Positions 1-12,378 of a stretch of DNA of 64,000 bases are shown in pieces. A program made the translations under genes and the position numbers. Position 1 is the stretch's first letter. Each line of letters begins with the position of its first letter. The notes below the pieces were generated by a model. It saw only the letters and a list, made by a program, of their open reading frames with translations. It was not told where the DNA came from and made no database searches. Source of the DNA: Bugulina stolonifera (Eukaryota > Bryozoa > Gymnolaemata > Cheilostomatida > Bugulidae); assembly GCA_935421135.1 (NCBI GenBank), contig OW285196.1:12893001-12957000 (forward strand). The letters are read 5' to 3'.

Positions 1-1062
1 CCAAATCACAGAAACCATTACAATATTACGTACTGTATATATACATGTTACTATTTGAGCATATTTACATGTACAAGTAGATATTTCATCAGGGCAATTA
101 AGGTTTGGTGGCAACTAAATTGGGACGTCATGTCACAAAGCATGGGTAGAAAACTACACAACACAACACAACACAACACAACACAACACAACACAACACA
201 ACACAACACAACACAACACAACACAACACAACACTGCTCTTGTGACAAGCAAATGTGGGTTGATGATGTAGGAACAGTGCCGATCTTCTGTGGCTCCTTT
301 GACACAGTTTTAACCACCATCTTGGAAATTTTTAATTATGCCTCGCATTAGTTGAAGTTGTTGTAGAGAGACCTTACATTGGATTCGGCATAATCCTCAG
401 CTCAGGCCTCCTCCATAGGCTAAAATACTTTACTAGTTGGTTGGGTTAAACACTACAAATCTGCGCTCTAGCCTGTAATCCTATCACTGACATAATACTG
501 TGAGTTTAAGGGGATTAGGTATGTAGCCACCTCCTAACATGAACTTTTTAGAGCCCCTAGAACTTGGTTTAATTCCAGAAATGATTAGAGGTGAGCACAG
601 GGTAGTACCATCGACAGAAATAAACATAATCATGTAGCTAATCCACTTAATTTATTTCGAAATCACGTTGAGTAAATAGGTGTGGTCAATAGGTATTTGG
701 AACATTGTTTGCTATAAATATAATTTAAGATATTTTTATCATGGATTAGGGAAGATAATATGTTTCTATTGTAACATTTAGTACCAGTACGTCAAGCATA
801 ATTATAGCTACTAAGCTCTGTAACAGTCCTTCTATAGAGGTTATACACCCAGATAAACACTTTGACAGAGCTGAGCAAGTGCCCCTCTGTTACAGCTTAC
901 ATACATGTAAACGTTCAACATGTTCCTCAATGTGACTGCAATACAAAAATTTATCATATCCTGTCCACCTATTTCTAGTGAATATTAAATTCAAATTCTC
1001 TGTTTCTAATAATACATAACAACTTTATTTTAATGAATTGCATTTGATATTTCTATTTGTAG
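1..1062. other. 5' flank of the WAP-type gene
   Basis: No gene is recognised here. The stretch is AT-rich with one microsatellite (listed separately). The first exon of the downstream WAP-type gene, holding the start codon and the first residues of its signal peptide, should lie here or further upstream, but I could not pin it down. Confidence 0.4.
156..233. repeat. (ACAAC)n pentanucleotide microsatellite
   Basis: About 15 uninterrupted copies of the 5-mer ACAAC/ACACA register. It is open in several frames on both strands only because of its repeat structure; I do not regard it as coding. Confidence 0.9.
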
Positions 1063-4000
1063 AGATTCGAGACTACAGCACTCCTACTATGTGTGTTACT
1101 GACTGGGTTTGCGGAGTCCAAAAGTATCGTAGAGGAAGAAGGCTTAGAAGTGGTAGGTGATAGCTTGTGTTCCAACAATATACTCGCTGAATTATTTTCC
1201 TCATTTTGAAGGAGACCCTAAAAATGTGAAACACTTCTCGATTCGCCCAGAGAAATTAGCAAGTGAGAAAAGTGCAACTACATGTTTCACCTGCTAGAAA
1301 TTATAAGCCACTTGATAGTTGCTACAACTTGCTAGCTCTTCAACTGGTCTCCCATATTTTGCTGCGGCTAAATAATCTTTTGACATCATAATTATTATGT
1401 CTGAAGAAGATTGATTGTGGCGTGAAGGATCCCACAGTAACATTGGAGAGGAAATATCACTGCAGCTTCTCCTAAACGTATACTTGCAGTGCATGTACAT
1501 GTGTTCTACTACACCTACATCTGCGATACCTAAACCTGCGTAGTACATCATGATAAACAGCAACTAGCGTCATCATTCTCTTTCTCTTTAATTATTAGGT
1601 TGTAGATCTGAAGAAACTGAAAGATGAACTGGTACAAATATTCCATCCACCAGAAGTGCCACCAGTGCAGATTCAACCAGATGGAAGAGCAGCGCCAACA
1701 ACGGCAGCAAATACAACCACAACAGTTGCAGCAACCACCACAATTACAGCAGCAGCAAATATATCAAGGGTGGGCAATGAGTGTGCATATACTGTAGATA
1801 CAACATGTAGACTTCTCTAATCATTTCCTCCATTCCTGACCAATCATTTGCAATATGTCTACTAAAAATTCCTTCTTGCTAACCCAGGCTAGACAGGTCT
1901 CAGAAAGATATGGAAACCAACCACAATAGCATTTACTTGGAACTCAAACTAAATCTATGATCTACTTTCTAAACACCTTGTTCTACATGTACTAAAAGAT
2001 GGTGCACTGTATGCCAAGGTTGATGCTATAATTTATTTTGTGATTTATACAACTACACTCTCTTTGAAAGGTGAGCTTAGCTTGTCCAATACCAAAGACC
2101 TGGTTCGTTACTGAAAGAGATGAGAGATATTGCGAAGGTGATACAGACTGTAGACAAACAGAGAAGTGCTGTGATTGGTTCGACAAAAAGCATTGTCTAG
2201 CAGGAATAGATACCACACCAAGTGGAGGTAGGCTATTAAACATAACAATTAGATTCATAGCAGTGTATATAGGAAATGGAATACTACCTATGTAAGCTCA
2301 ATTGTGCTGTTTGGCTAAGAACGTTGAAGTTACCACTGTTGTTGTATTATCATGTACATGTTTGTGTGATAAACAGGACAGTGTCCAAAGTCTGGTATAT
2401 GGAATGATGCCTGCTTAGCTGACCATGTGAGCTGTCAATACGATTCTGAGTGTGAAGGAGAGGATAGTAAATGCTGCCTTAATTACGGTTGTGGGTACAT
2501 GGACTGTCAGAGTATCAGAGAGGTGGGTAGCATCAGAACAACCAGAACAGACTAGGCCAGGCCAGTTCAGACTAGCTACGACTTTCTAGAGCCAGCATGT
2601 ATTAGAAGAATTGTGATATTTATTGAGTACAAAATATCAGTTCGGCTACATTTTACAAATTTGTTATTTTATTTAGCAGCGTATTTTTAATATATCAACT
2701 TAAATGTACTATAGCCCATAATGTGAAGTGTATAAACTTGTGTTATGAGTGAAGATATTAATATACTTTCCTAGAATTTAGCCTGTCCAAAAACCGCATC
2801 GCCTGAAAGAATTCAATCTAGTGCTAACTGTTCAAAAGATATAGACTGCGGCTTTGATGAAAAATGTTGTGAGATTGACAATCAAAATAAATGCCTAACA
2901 GGAATCGACAAAACCCCAACACCAGGTAAGAATAATATTGACCTTCATTGAATTGCGCTACATCTATAAATATTCTCACTATGGTAAGTAGCCTAAGTTT
3001 CTACAGCGAGTGGTTACTTTATCTGCGATAATGCTAATACAGACAACCTATATTGACGATCATTAATGTTGTAGGATTCTGCCCGGCTCCAGTGAGTTTG
3101 GGAGAGTCGGACTGTGAAGGTAGTCAGAGTGAATGTGAATATGACTCTGAGTGCAGTGAAGTGAATCACAAATGTTGTCCACATCCAGATTGCGGGCACA
3201 GAGTCTGCTCTGACATAAATAAGGTAAGACAAACCTATATGTGAATATCTAACACCATCATTGCTATGCCAGTTTGCTTTAGTGAATTAAATTTCTCAGA
3301 TATGGTGCACCAAGTTAAAATGCAACTGGTATTTTGACGCTGGTAGAAGAAATAGGAATGGATAACCCCAACTTGGCAATCTATAATGTCACTATTCTTA
3401 CGATATTTCGTTTTACCATTATAATATTACAGGACTTTGCATGCCCAGCCACTAACCCCACCGCCTATCCAACAAATAGCTCATCAACCTGTACAGGTAA
3501 ATGTACTGGGTTCGGAATGCAGTGCTGTCCTACTGGAGTGAGTCCAAGAGGTGAACTGGTCAACAACTGTATACCAGGAGTTATACATATTCCTAGTCCT
3601 GGTGAGTGTGTGCCCACTGACTTCTACTAACTATACGTTACATAACTACCTACTGATCCACTGACCTTTACTAACAGTACATTACTACTTACTCTATAGA
3701 GAGCTGAGACACCTTTTTTATGAAATAATCAGATTCTCAGTTTCACAAACAGATTTCTTGTATTGCATTGCAAACTGCAACAATATTACAAAACTATATA
3801 GCACGGAGTTGCCTTGCCCTGCTAGTAACATATACAGAACTGTCCTTGCCAGTAAACCATAAGTGCTAGTCCTTATATAACAAGATGGCCATTTAGTGGA
3901 GGGTCTAGTATGGAGTTAGTTCAGTGCAAGCTTACTTTTTAAGGAACCCGAGCTAAAGTTGTTGTAGTCGTAATGTGTTCTCTCCACGACTGTACTAGGT

Positions 4001-4548
4001 GTTTAGCTGCTGTAGAGTCTCAGAGTCAAACCCCAGTCAGGGATGAGTGTTTCCAAAGATGTGTAACAAAGTCCCTGGCTGCTCAGAAACAAATCCCTTG
4101 CAAAAGAGAAGATCACAAATTGCATACATGCTTCTAACTTAATCTAGGTCAGTGTCCAGATCTGCAAGCAGACACAGAGTGTACAGAAGGAGCAAGTAAC
4201 GAATGCAACTTTGACTCAGAGTGCTGGTCGAGTCACAAATGTTGTACAAGTGGGTGTGGCTACAATAAATGTATCCAACCAGAAGACAAGAAAGTGGTAA
4301 GTACCATTTGTTGAGCAAATTCGGCAGCTGGTTAAGTCAGTCAACCACATTCAGTAGTAGGTCAGGTCTATCGGGTAGATTCAGTGGCAAATCAAGTCAT
4401 TCAATATAGTAAGCCAACATTTGGTAGTGGATCAAATTAATTCAGTACATCAAGTAGAATGTCAAGTCAGTATACTTTCACTATCTGGCTCACTCTGTTA
4501 CAGGCTATATTAGAAAGGATGCTACATCTAATGGAAGGAGGAATGTAA
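1063..4548 (+). CDS. Secreted protein with three tandem pairs of WAP-like four-disulfide modules (5' exon missing)
   Basis: Exons seen: 1063-1152, 1599-1769, 2071-2227, 2377-2522, 2775-2925, 3075-3223, 3433-3601, 4148-4296, 4504-4548 (stop). They join in phase into about 408 residues. The first exon seen encodes a hydrophobic signal-peptide core (TTALLLCVLLTGFAES); the ATG must be in an unseen exon. Next comes a Lys-rich helix and a Thr/Ala-rich linker. Three exon pairs follow. In each pair the first exon has six cysteines including a CC pair, and the second has the eight-cysteine WAP pattern ending CC-x(3-5)-C-x(3-4)-C. All exons of a pair have matching phases (0-1, 1-0). WAP domains in other proteins inhibit proteases, act in innate immunity or occur in biomineral matrices; which applies here cannot be told. 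A short helical tail ends the protein. A possible AATAAA lies at 5090-5095. Confidence 0.8.
3958..4086 (+). mobile_element. tRNA-like SINE, family A, copy 1
   Basis: It lies in the intron between 3602 and 4147. It has a box-B-like AGTCAAACCCC and a following CAGTCAGGG. The sequence before and after this core aligns with the minus-strand stretch 11808-11930, so the two form one dispersed family. I saw no clear target duplication. Confidence 0.5.
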
Positions 4549-5400
4549 TGATACTTGGCCTTATATGTGCGTATTATCCAGCTGTCCTTCCCGTCTATCC
4601 TGTCACAGACTGGCATCAGTCATGTGCTACATTCTATACTAACATTGCCGGTTGCAATTATAATATTTCATAAACAACACACTTATATAAAATGTAAATG
4701 TAGCGACTGCTGTACTCATTATAACTTTGTAATCATATTTATAGCATAATAGGAATTTGTCCTCTCATTGACCGAGAGGGTATTCTTTTTCCATAATTCT
4801 ATATTGTTGTGTTTATTAGTTTATATATCTATCACGTGACGATGGTATTGATATTAGCAGCTCTTTCTTCTTTCCTCATAGCCTATATGCCTCAGGATAC
4901 AACAGTGACGGAGGATCATGACTCCAATTCCAACATCTACTAAAATTTTAACTTGTTAAAGATTATTATTTTACAATATGTTCAACATTTTTATACAAAA
5001 TATCAACTAGTGTATGTGGCAGGTTAAAATAATTGAAAAATTATATATATAGCTTGTACGTTGATCAACAAGTGCTCTTATAAATTTAAAATAAACTAAG
5101 TTATAATAAAAATACTTTGCACAATGAATATGCATACATGCACAATGTACAAGTGTAGATAAAATTTACAGTAATTTCTGAACTGCATAAGATCTAGTTA
5201 GGTTATGCTCCCATCCTCCAAAACACAACACTGCTATGCTATTGATCCTAATAAAAGTTGTCCTCTCCCAAAAATTAAATCTTGAGAGAGGATAACTTCT
5301 TATACATGTAAGAGTGCCCATAAATGGGAAGCACCAGGTGTTCAGTCATTAAAGACAAACATACCGCAACTACTCAGAGAAAGGGAAACTAAACTAAACT
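4549..5400. other. 3' flank / intergenic, no gene seen
   Basis: AT-rich sequence between two same-strand secreted-protein genes. It probably includes the 3' UTR of the upstream gene (AATAAA at 5090-5095) and the promoter of the downstream one. Confidence 0.4.
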
Positions 5401-6699
5401 ATGAGTTTACAAGTAGGGCTAAGTGTCCTGCTGTTAGTAGCTCTAGCTGTACGTGAATCCTACAGCTTCGACAATCTTGTGGTAAGTTATGTCTAAACCA
5501 TTACCTATGGTGGAGCTACACACATATAAATATTTGTGTCACCAAATAGATTTCAATAACCCAAAAATAGAACACAAAAAACGCAGAAATACTGTTCATA
5601 CAAGAAAAAGAAAAGCAATGGCACTACAGCTCTAGCCTTAGTTACAACTACTGTAAGAAATGACTGTAAAATACCAGCCCAGCATCCCATACCTTCAGTT
5701 GAAGTTGACATAAGTAATAAATTTTGAGTCGTTCAAATGATCAGAATGATGTAGATATGTTGAGAATCTGACGTGTGCCTATATTATCATTATACCCATG
5801 TTTAACGCAGATAGAGTACGCCCAATATGGAGCATGCTGTGTGGACCAAGATCCTCCAATAGTAAGAGTGGAGAAGCTGATGATTCAGGCCAGAACCCGT
5901 ACTGTGACTGTGAAACAGAGGATTGCCGCACGTTGTGGTACTTTTAACTGGGACAGCTGTACTCGGTACTCCACTAATCTTGTGTAGGTTTACCTCGCTT
6001 TAGTATTGCGGATTGTAACATGTCGACTCTAGGCTTTTATCACAAAGTGTAGTAGGGCCTAAACATTCAGTATGGTATACCGGTCACAAATGACCGAACT
6101 GTCAAAACATAATGTACTCAGGAAACATCCTTAGGGAATGAGGTAGCCATGTTTGTAAAGGTAAATACTGTAAGTAATACAGGTCACATAGTTTGTGGTT
6201 TAAATATTGCAGCCCACAGCAGTACTATGTACAGCTTTATACCCACAACACAAAATATCCACCATGCAAGAAATTCAGCTGCTGTGATGGTTTCCAACAG
6301 GTGCTTGATAAATGTATAGGTAAGTCCCAAAGACACAAGTCTCCAGGTGCTTGTATACTATAATAGTCTATGTTACGGCATGGCTTCAGCAGTCCTTTGT
6401 CGAATTGGAGATTTATAGTCAATGCACGTGCAGTTTAGACTATTGAACAATTTACAATCTGTCTCCATTTTACTAGCAGACCCTTCATATTTATACTAGA
6501 AATGTGGAAATTGTAAATATGAAATTGCTATACAATGTGATTAGCCTACATAACCTTTAAATGACCGTTTGTTGCAGAGCTGAGTAAGTTTAAGCACGTG
6601 GTAGAACTACTGGCTGACTGGAGAGAGAAGAACCCAGGCAGCAAGGACCTGAAGCAAGGACTAGCTGGCATACTGATTAAAGAAAAGATTTTTGGCTAA
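5401..6699 (+). CDS. Small secreted cysteine-containing protein, unknown function
   Basis: Four exons, 5401-5481, 5811-5983, 6213-6319 and 6578-6699, join in phase (0, 2, 1) into 160 residues. The ATG is followed by a clear signal peptide (MSLQVGLSVLLLVALAVRES). The middle has paired and single cysteines (GACCVD, RCGTFNWDSC, PPCKKFSCCDGF, DKC) typical of a disulfide-rich extracellular domain, but I do not recognise the family. The last exon encodes a charged helical tail (KFKHVVELLADWREKNPGS). Its end slightly recalls the last helices of a death-type fold, but it is far too short to claim one. The exon 2 donor sits inside an apparent in-frame TAG (GT|GTAGGT), so an unspliced reading stops at once. 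AATAAA at 6792-6797 is well placed for polyadenylation. Confidence 0.75.
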
Positions 6700-6975
6700 A
6701 CTAGTAAACACACAAAGATTGATAAAATCCTGTTACAGCTTTGTATTCAAACAATTCCCCAAAACAAAAATATAGAATATAAACTGCAAAAAATAAAATA
6801 TAACTTAATAGAATGGTATTACACTACAGATATCTGATGTCTGCAAATTGAAGCTTTAACCAAAAGCACAGATAAAAGACCATGTTTTTACTTTCGATTT
6901 GTCAAAGTTATTGGAGTTATGTTCCCCTAGTACCAAAATAACACAACTCCAATTCTTAGAAAATACTATTCACAC

Positions 6976-9900
6976 TCAGACTTGTTCCAGCTCAATGAGC
7001 ACACCATTGCAATCTTTAGGGTGTAGAAATATAACCGGCAGGCCGTGTGCTCCAATCTTAGACGTCTCTGTAAGAGTCCTAATACCTTTGGCTCGTACGT
7101 CTATAATGGCAGCCTCTATGTCTTCCACCTGTCATATAATTGGCTATGTCATAAGATTGTACACGTCATATGGCTGGACACATACAAACATGGATCACAT
7201 GGATCATAGTAGGAAGTTATTTGCTCTTGTTTACTTTCGTCTTCCTTTAAGCTTAAGCCACACTGACGCGAATTTTCTTGCGAATAGCGGATTTTGGCCA
7301 AAGGCGAATTCGCAAATTATAATCGAGCGTGCCACACTGCAAAAGCTATAAGCGAATTCGCATTAATTTCACCCAATGAGGGATCAAAAATTATTATCCT
7401 CGGTCACGTTTCTCATTCACTGCAGAACTAGAACTCCGAAAAATGTAAAATAAAATTATAATTAAAATAGAATAAAATAAAATAATTATTTTATTCTTAC
7501 TTTTATTCGTTTTACACAATTCTTGCAAACGGAAGTAGTCATTTTATTCATCAGTTAAAATAAATATTTTATCATAATAATTTAAACTCATGATTGATTG
7601 AAAATCCGTGGCTCTGAACACGTGACAGCAACGTGACAAGTAAAAATTGGCCAATCACAAATTAGCGAGTTGCGAATTAGCTGATTGAGATCAGCGAGTG
7701 CGAAATCGCACAAAATTTGCGATTTGGCCACTGGCCAAAATTCGCTTTTTGCTAAAAATTCGCTGCAGTGTGGCCTACACATTAGAGAGGAATGTGAAGA
7801 GATAAGAGGAAACAACTTCTGAAACTGCCTTACATTAGGTAGGTAGATTGTAGTAGTATAGCTATAATAATTACTGTAATAAAAACTAGCACTAAGGAGG
7901 AAACTTACTTCATAACAGATATGATGTAGTCCTCCCGATTTATTCTTGTTGAGATATGATTGGATGGGACTGTTTTCTCCGTATGGATGTAACAGCTAAG
8001 GTAAGAAAACAATATGACCATTATATACACATGATAGAAATATATGGATTATACAATATATTACTATCATATACATCTAATTAACCAAAGAATGGAAGTA
8101 GAACATAATTTGTTAGAACTCTGATGTGCAGTACAACACTGACCTCTATCTTTGTATTATTCAGTTGAACAAATACAGTATATACGCCATGTTCTGGTAA
8201 CGCCTACAAAACATTACGGAGTCCACTGTATCTATTCCATCGCTACAATGGATTATGGTATACGTCACATGTCACATCGATGTACAATTAACTATGCCGA
8301 TGGTGTTATACATATAACATCAGCATCAATCCTGTGTGATCAAAAACTAGCATTATAAAGTACTTGGACTTGCTTAGTAAATATCAGTTAATATCACAAG
8401 CAGTTCCTCTAGACTTCAGCACTACAGTGACCATAATCTAACTCTATTCTGTATATATTACAGTACATAATTATACTGTACAATGTACATGTACAGGGAA
8501 GTGTCATTATTTCAAGTCATACAAAAAGTAGGAGTTATTTACCCATGTGCATTAAAATCAACAAGGGAACATAACTCCCAAACCATCACCAAAAGTTATA
8601 ACTGAGGCCTGCTTACCACAACATCTGATACTTGGGCACCAAACACATCTCTGTATAGTGATGTTGCCTTCTCAATATCCGGTACAGCTATAGCTACATG
8701 GTTCAGCCCACGAACTCTACAACTTGGTAGCACCTACATATGAAGCATGAATGGAATTAACATGTAAATTGTAAATTGTATGTGTATGCTATGCTGTCAT
8801 ATTATATGCTAGCATAGCAAAAATAGAATCACCCATTCTAATTATAAAGTTAAATAATTGATTTACTCACAAGAGGTGGGACTATCTACCATCTAGAGCA
8901 TTACCTCCTGCAGGATTAAAATAAGCCCTTAGCAAGTAGTAAAAGCTGTACAGATCTCAACGGACATGCTCCAAATCTCGGTAGAATGCAATAGCCTGTG
9001 TATATTACACTCAATGGTCAATTAATAGTCAGTACATTATTACACAAGCATGCATGTACATACCTTATTATCTACGTACGTACCTTATTATCTACATACG
9101 TACCTTATTATCTACGTGCGTACCTTATCATCTACGTACGTACCTTATTATCTACGTACGTACCTTATTATCTACGTACGTACCTTATTATCTACGTACG
9201 TACCTTATTATCTACGTGCGTACCTTATCATCTACGTACGTACCTTATTATCTACGTACGTACCTTATTATCTACGTACGTACCTTATTATTCACGTACG
9301 TACCTTATCATCTACGTACGTACCTTATTATCTACGTACGTACCTTATTATCTACGTACGTACCTTATCATCTACGTACGTACCTTATTATCTACGTACG
9401 TACCTTATTATTATCAGTATATTCTCTGTTTGGCACTCTCTGAAAATGACCACTAATGAAAGGTAGTCGAGCCTAGAAAATTTACACAAAACTATCACTT
9501 TTAGGTGAAATAGCCAATACACAACACCAATGTGGTTCACGGCCCTAACCAATACACAACACCAATGTGGTTCTCAGCCCTAACCAATATAAATTATGAT
9601 ACTAGCCCTCCACATTAAAGTTATCCCCGTTGTTTATAGGTGTCTTCGCGACCTAAACTTCAAACCCAGGGCGATTTACAAAAATATTTTCCGGCACACA
9701 TCTGTCACAAGGTCGCGAACACACCGGCCTGGGCCAAAAGCAAATTCCTCATTTTCGAGCGAAGAAATAAGGTGCCGATGAGCTAGGGATGGTTTCGTCC
9801 GGCCAAGCAAAATCCCATGTCAATAGCTCTTCTGACCTGGGTCGGACGACCACCTTGTGATTTTTATTTGCGACCCAGGTCCGTCCAAGGGGTCGCGAAG

Positions 9901-10048
9901 ACACCAATTAAATGGAGTGTCTTGGCAGTATCCATGCACATGTACAAACATAGGTGTGTATGTCTATACTTACATTTGAGGCCCATAATGTAGCGGAACC
10001 ACCGAGAGCTCTTGCACAGCGAGATAACAGCGATTGAACTAACATCAT
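6976..10048 (-). CDS. MCEE: Methylmalonyl-CoA epimerase, mitochondrial
   Basis: Five exons in transcript order: 9974-10048, 8617-8733, 8144-8203, 7909-7995, 6976-7128, all phase 0, giving 163 residues (family about 140-180). The enzyme interconverts (2R)- and (2S)-methylmalonyl-CoA between propionyl-CoA carboxylase and methylmalonyl-CoA mutase. It has a vicinal-oxygen-chelate fold with a divalent metal. Metal ligands are visible as His37 (GLNHVAIAVPD), a His of GGLHHICYE (108-109) and the Glu of the C-terminal GVLIELEQV. The KIGAHGLPVIFLHPKDCNG stretch is highly diagnostic. Exon 1 is Ser/Arg-rich without acidic residues (MMLVQSLLSRCARALGGS), as expected of a mitochondrial presequence; two adjacent ATGs are possible starts. 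It is convergent with the upstream small secreted gene, 276 bp away. Intron 1 holds an inverted-repeat element and a minisatellite, intron 4 another element. No break was found. Confidence 0.95.
7256..7775. mobile_element. 520-bp MITE with about 45-bp imperfect TIRs and TA target duplication
   Basis: The left end starts AGCCACACTG and the right end finishes CAGTGTGGCC. Inward from each, GCGAATTTT and GAATTTTGGCCA-type motifs are repeated in inverted order over about 45 bases. TA flanks both ends (7254-7255 and 7776-7777), the Tc1/mariner pattern. It has no coding capacity. It lies in the last intron of the epimerase gene. Confidence 0.75.
9054..9412. repeat. 20-bp minisatellite (TACGTACGTACCTTATTATC), about 18 copies
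   Basis: Nearly pure 20-bp units in intron 1 of the epimerase gene, with rare variants (ACGTGCG, TTATCATC). Each unit contains the self-complementary core TACGTACGTA. The long open frames here exist only because the unit lacks stops; they are not genes. Confidence 0.95.
9639..9905. mobile_element. 267-bp MITE with TIR GGTGTCTTCGCGACC
   Basis: A 15-bp perfect inverted repeat: it starts GGTGTCTTCGCGACC and ends GGTCGCGAAGACACC. Inside are further partial copies of GGTCGCGAA and CCTGGGTCGGAC. It is more GC-rich than its surroundings, has no ORF and sits in intron 1 of the epimerase gene. The target duplication is not clear. Confidence 0.7.
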
Positions 10049-10977
10049 CCAATATTACACTTGCTAGCTACAAATTGACACAAAAACTTGCATCAATTGA
10101 TTTTAAAACATGCAGCAATTCATATAGCACCACAAGGTGGCTGTCCGGTCCAATAATCTTAATAATAATGGATAATGATCTTATTTTCATTTGCAATTTT
10201 TATCTTACTTTCACTCAGCAAAAGGCAGATTGGTACATTCAAGGAGGACATTGCAATATAGGTTGGAATAATAAGTGCATCAGAGTTGGTTATTCTTGTG
10301 CCTGCCAGATATTCATATCCCCTTATTAATTTGGTGATAATTAATACTTGGTACTTCAATTCATTTAGTTAAGTCCAGGTTAGATCAACAAGCATTTAGA
10401 TTAGAAGAACCCTTAAAGGTACTAGAGCTGTTGTGTGCCCTTGCTGGCTCACTAGCAACACACAACAGGCAACTTCTATTACACACACACATTAAAAAAA
10501 GTCAATAGGTGTATAAATCCGATTGAAAGCACACCTCTACTGCTTCTGCTAAAAACAATTTTAATTCTATTTCTATTTAAAAAAAGAATTAAAGTAATTG
10601 TATTTTAAATTGATATTTTAATCTGGTCTGTGCAACTGAAACAGAACAGCATGAAAAACATCAACATTGAATATGTAATGCAATGGAATGTTATGTTTCC
10701 ATGTTGATATTATTATATTCATATTGTTTATATTAATATAAATATTCATATTGATATTCATTGATATTTTATTTTTATTATTTATTAATATTATATATAA
10801 ATAACATTTATATTTTATTAATATTATACATGTGATGTAAAACAGAGGTGACACTGGCATGATAAGTGCATAAATAAAGTTCCATGCATGTGGAATAGCG
10901 TAAATCTTGGAGACTTAATGAAAATCTTGGTGTTTTTGATCCAAATGATGCAATTATTAATTATTATTGTTACATTG
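10049..10977. other. 5' flank of epimerase gene, AT-rich, no gene seen
   Basis: The epimerase promoter should be here. The 10540-10830 part is a very AT-rich, low-complexity run of AATATT/TATTAATA motifs. No coding exon is recognised on either strand. Confidence 0.4.
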
Positions 10978-11807
10978 GAGTAAGACAGTGTTCGAAGTGG
11001 AACAAATGAGGTGGGTACACGGTTCCTACCTGCAATCTTAGGACCTTTCCTAAAGGGTGCATTGGTCACTCAGAAGCTGCAGATCATAATTAGAAGTTAT
11101 CCTCCCATTTCAGCAAGACAAAACAAGGGAGGACAATTTCTAATTATGGTTGATAGCTCCTTTACCTCATTACACAGAGTACAGTCATGGTACCAATGGA
11201 GACCATCCCTTATATTTTAAACTACTGAGTGTGCTTTGTGTCCTTCAATTTTGTATTACTGCTGCATTGATTGTAAGAATGAATAGATCTATACTATTTA
11301 AAACGACACAACTCCCCTTATCTTTCTTTCACTGTAATAAAAGTACATGTAGTCAAAGAGAAAACAACTTCTTTATTTATTACAAAATGCTGAACTACAA
11401 CATTTTACAATTGTATATTTTGTCAAAAGTATATAAACACAAACAACAACAGCATGTAACTGCAACTGTATGAAAACTATAGTAATTCAACAAAACAGCT
11501 ATGACATTGACATCAACACTAGAGAAGGGAAGGAGTTGAAGTTTATTAACAAAATTATAATGAACAAAAGTATTAAACAATAAAATACATGTATTTCCCT
11601 TGTCACAACCTACCTGTAGACTTTATTATATAACACCAGTAATGTTATTTGAACAACAGCTATAAGGAAAAGTTAAAAGGTTGAAGCCTATAAAACATAC
11701 ATACCTGTGTAAAGGAGTTTCACCAATTTATCTAGGATATATACATGTACTACTCACTGGGTTTTCTCTAATATTATTATAATTTTGTTAATTTAAGGAA
11801 TTTATCT

Positions 11808-11930
11808 GTGGGAGCTGTCAGGTCTTGCATCAAATCCATGAAAACACCAGGCCCTGACTGGGGTTTGAACCAATGGTCTCTACAGTGCCTAATCGCCTAG
11901 AAAAGTGAACAGAAGACATTGCCACAACAC
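11808..11930 (-). mobile_element. tRNA-like SINE, family A, copy 2, nested in hAT element
   Basis: Read on the minus strand, it has the box B GGTTCAAACCC followed by CAGTCAGGG. It aligns with the copy at 3958-4086 on both sides of the tRNA-like part. It lies inside the larger hAT element, so it is either a later insertion or captured sequence. Confidence 0.5.
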
Positions 11931-12284
11931 CAGTACAGCAATGTTAGAAAAAGACAGCTTCACCAGCGAGCAGTAGATATGAAAAATATCTATTAGGGTA
12001 TCATTTCTGCAAAATTAAATTCCTCACCAGCTTCCTTTGGATCACTAAACACTGTATTACAAGTATCCTCACCACTTGTGACAACATCTTCCAAAAATGC
12101 TAAATGTTTTATAAATTGGCAGAACTAGTAAAAACTGGCCTCAAAGTTAAATCCATGGCCGAATATAACCTTAGCAAGAAATATCAAATCATACTGACAG
12201 TAAATTCAATGTAAACTAAAAATATAGTATTGCCTAAAAAGACTATTCAGCTACCTAAAATACTCGACAAACTATCATGCATGT

Positions 12285-12378
12285 AGGTTACTAGGCAGCA
12301 TGCAAGTACAATAATAGACAGCATGCAAGTACACTAATATGCGGCATGCAAGTACACTAATAGGCAGCATACAACTTC
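12285..12378. repeat. About 29-bp tandem repeat (GCATGCAAGTACACTAATA), 3-4 copies
   Basis: Short imperfect tandem array inside the first hAT element. Each unit contains the palindrome GCATGC. Confidence 0.75.

Noticed and set aside
580..600. ATGATTAGAG|GTGAGC as first exon of the WAP-type gene
   Set aside because: The donor would leave phase 1, while the next exon needs phase 0 to read the signal peptide.
6899..7351. 150-codon plus-strand frame over the last epimerase exon
   Set aside because: It is antisense to the epimerase exon and runs into a MITE.
8998..9466. Three overlapping open frames of 129-152 codons
   Set aside because: They are translations of the 20-bp minisatellite in different frames, inside an intron of the epimerase gene.
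11011..11473. Open frames inside the first hAT element as transposase
   Set aside because: They are short, AT-rich and show none of the motifs of an hAT transposase.
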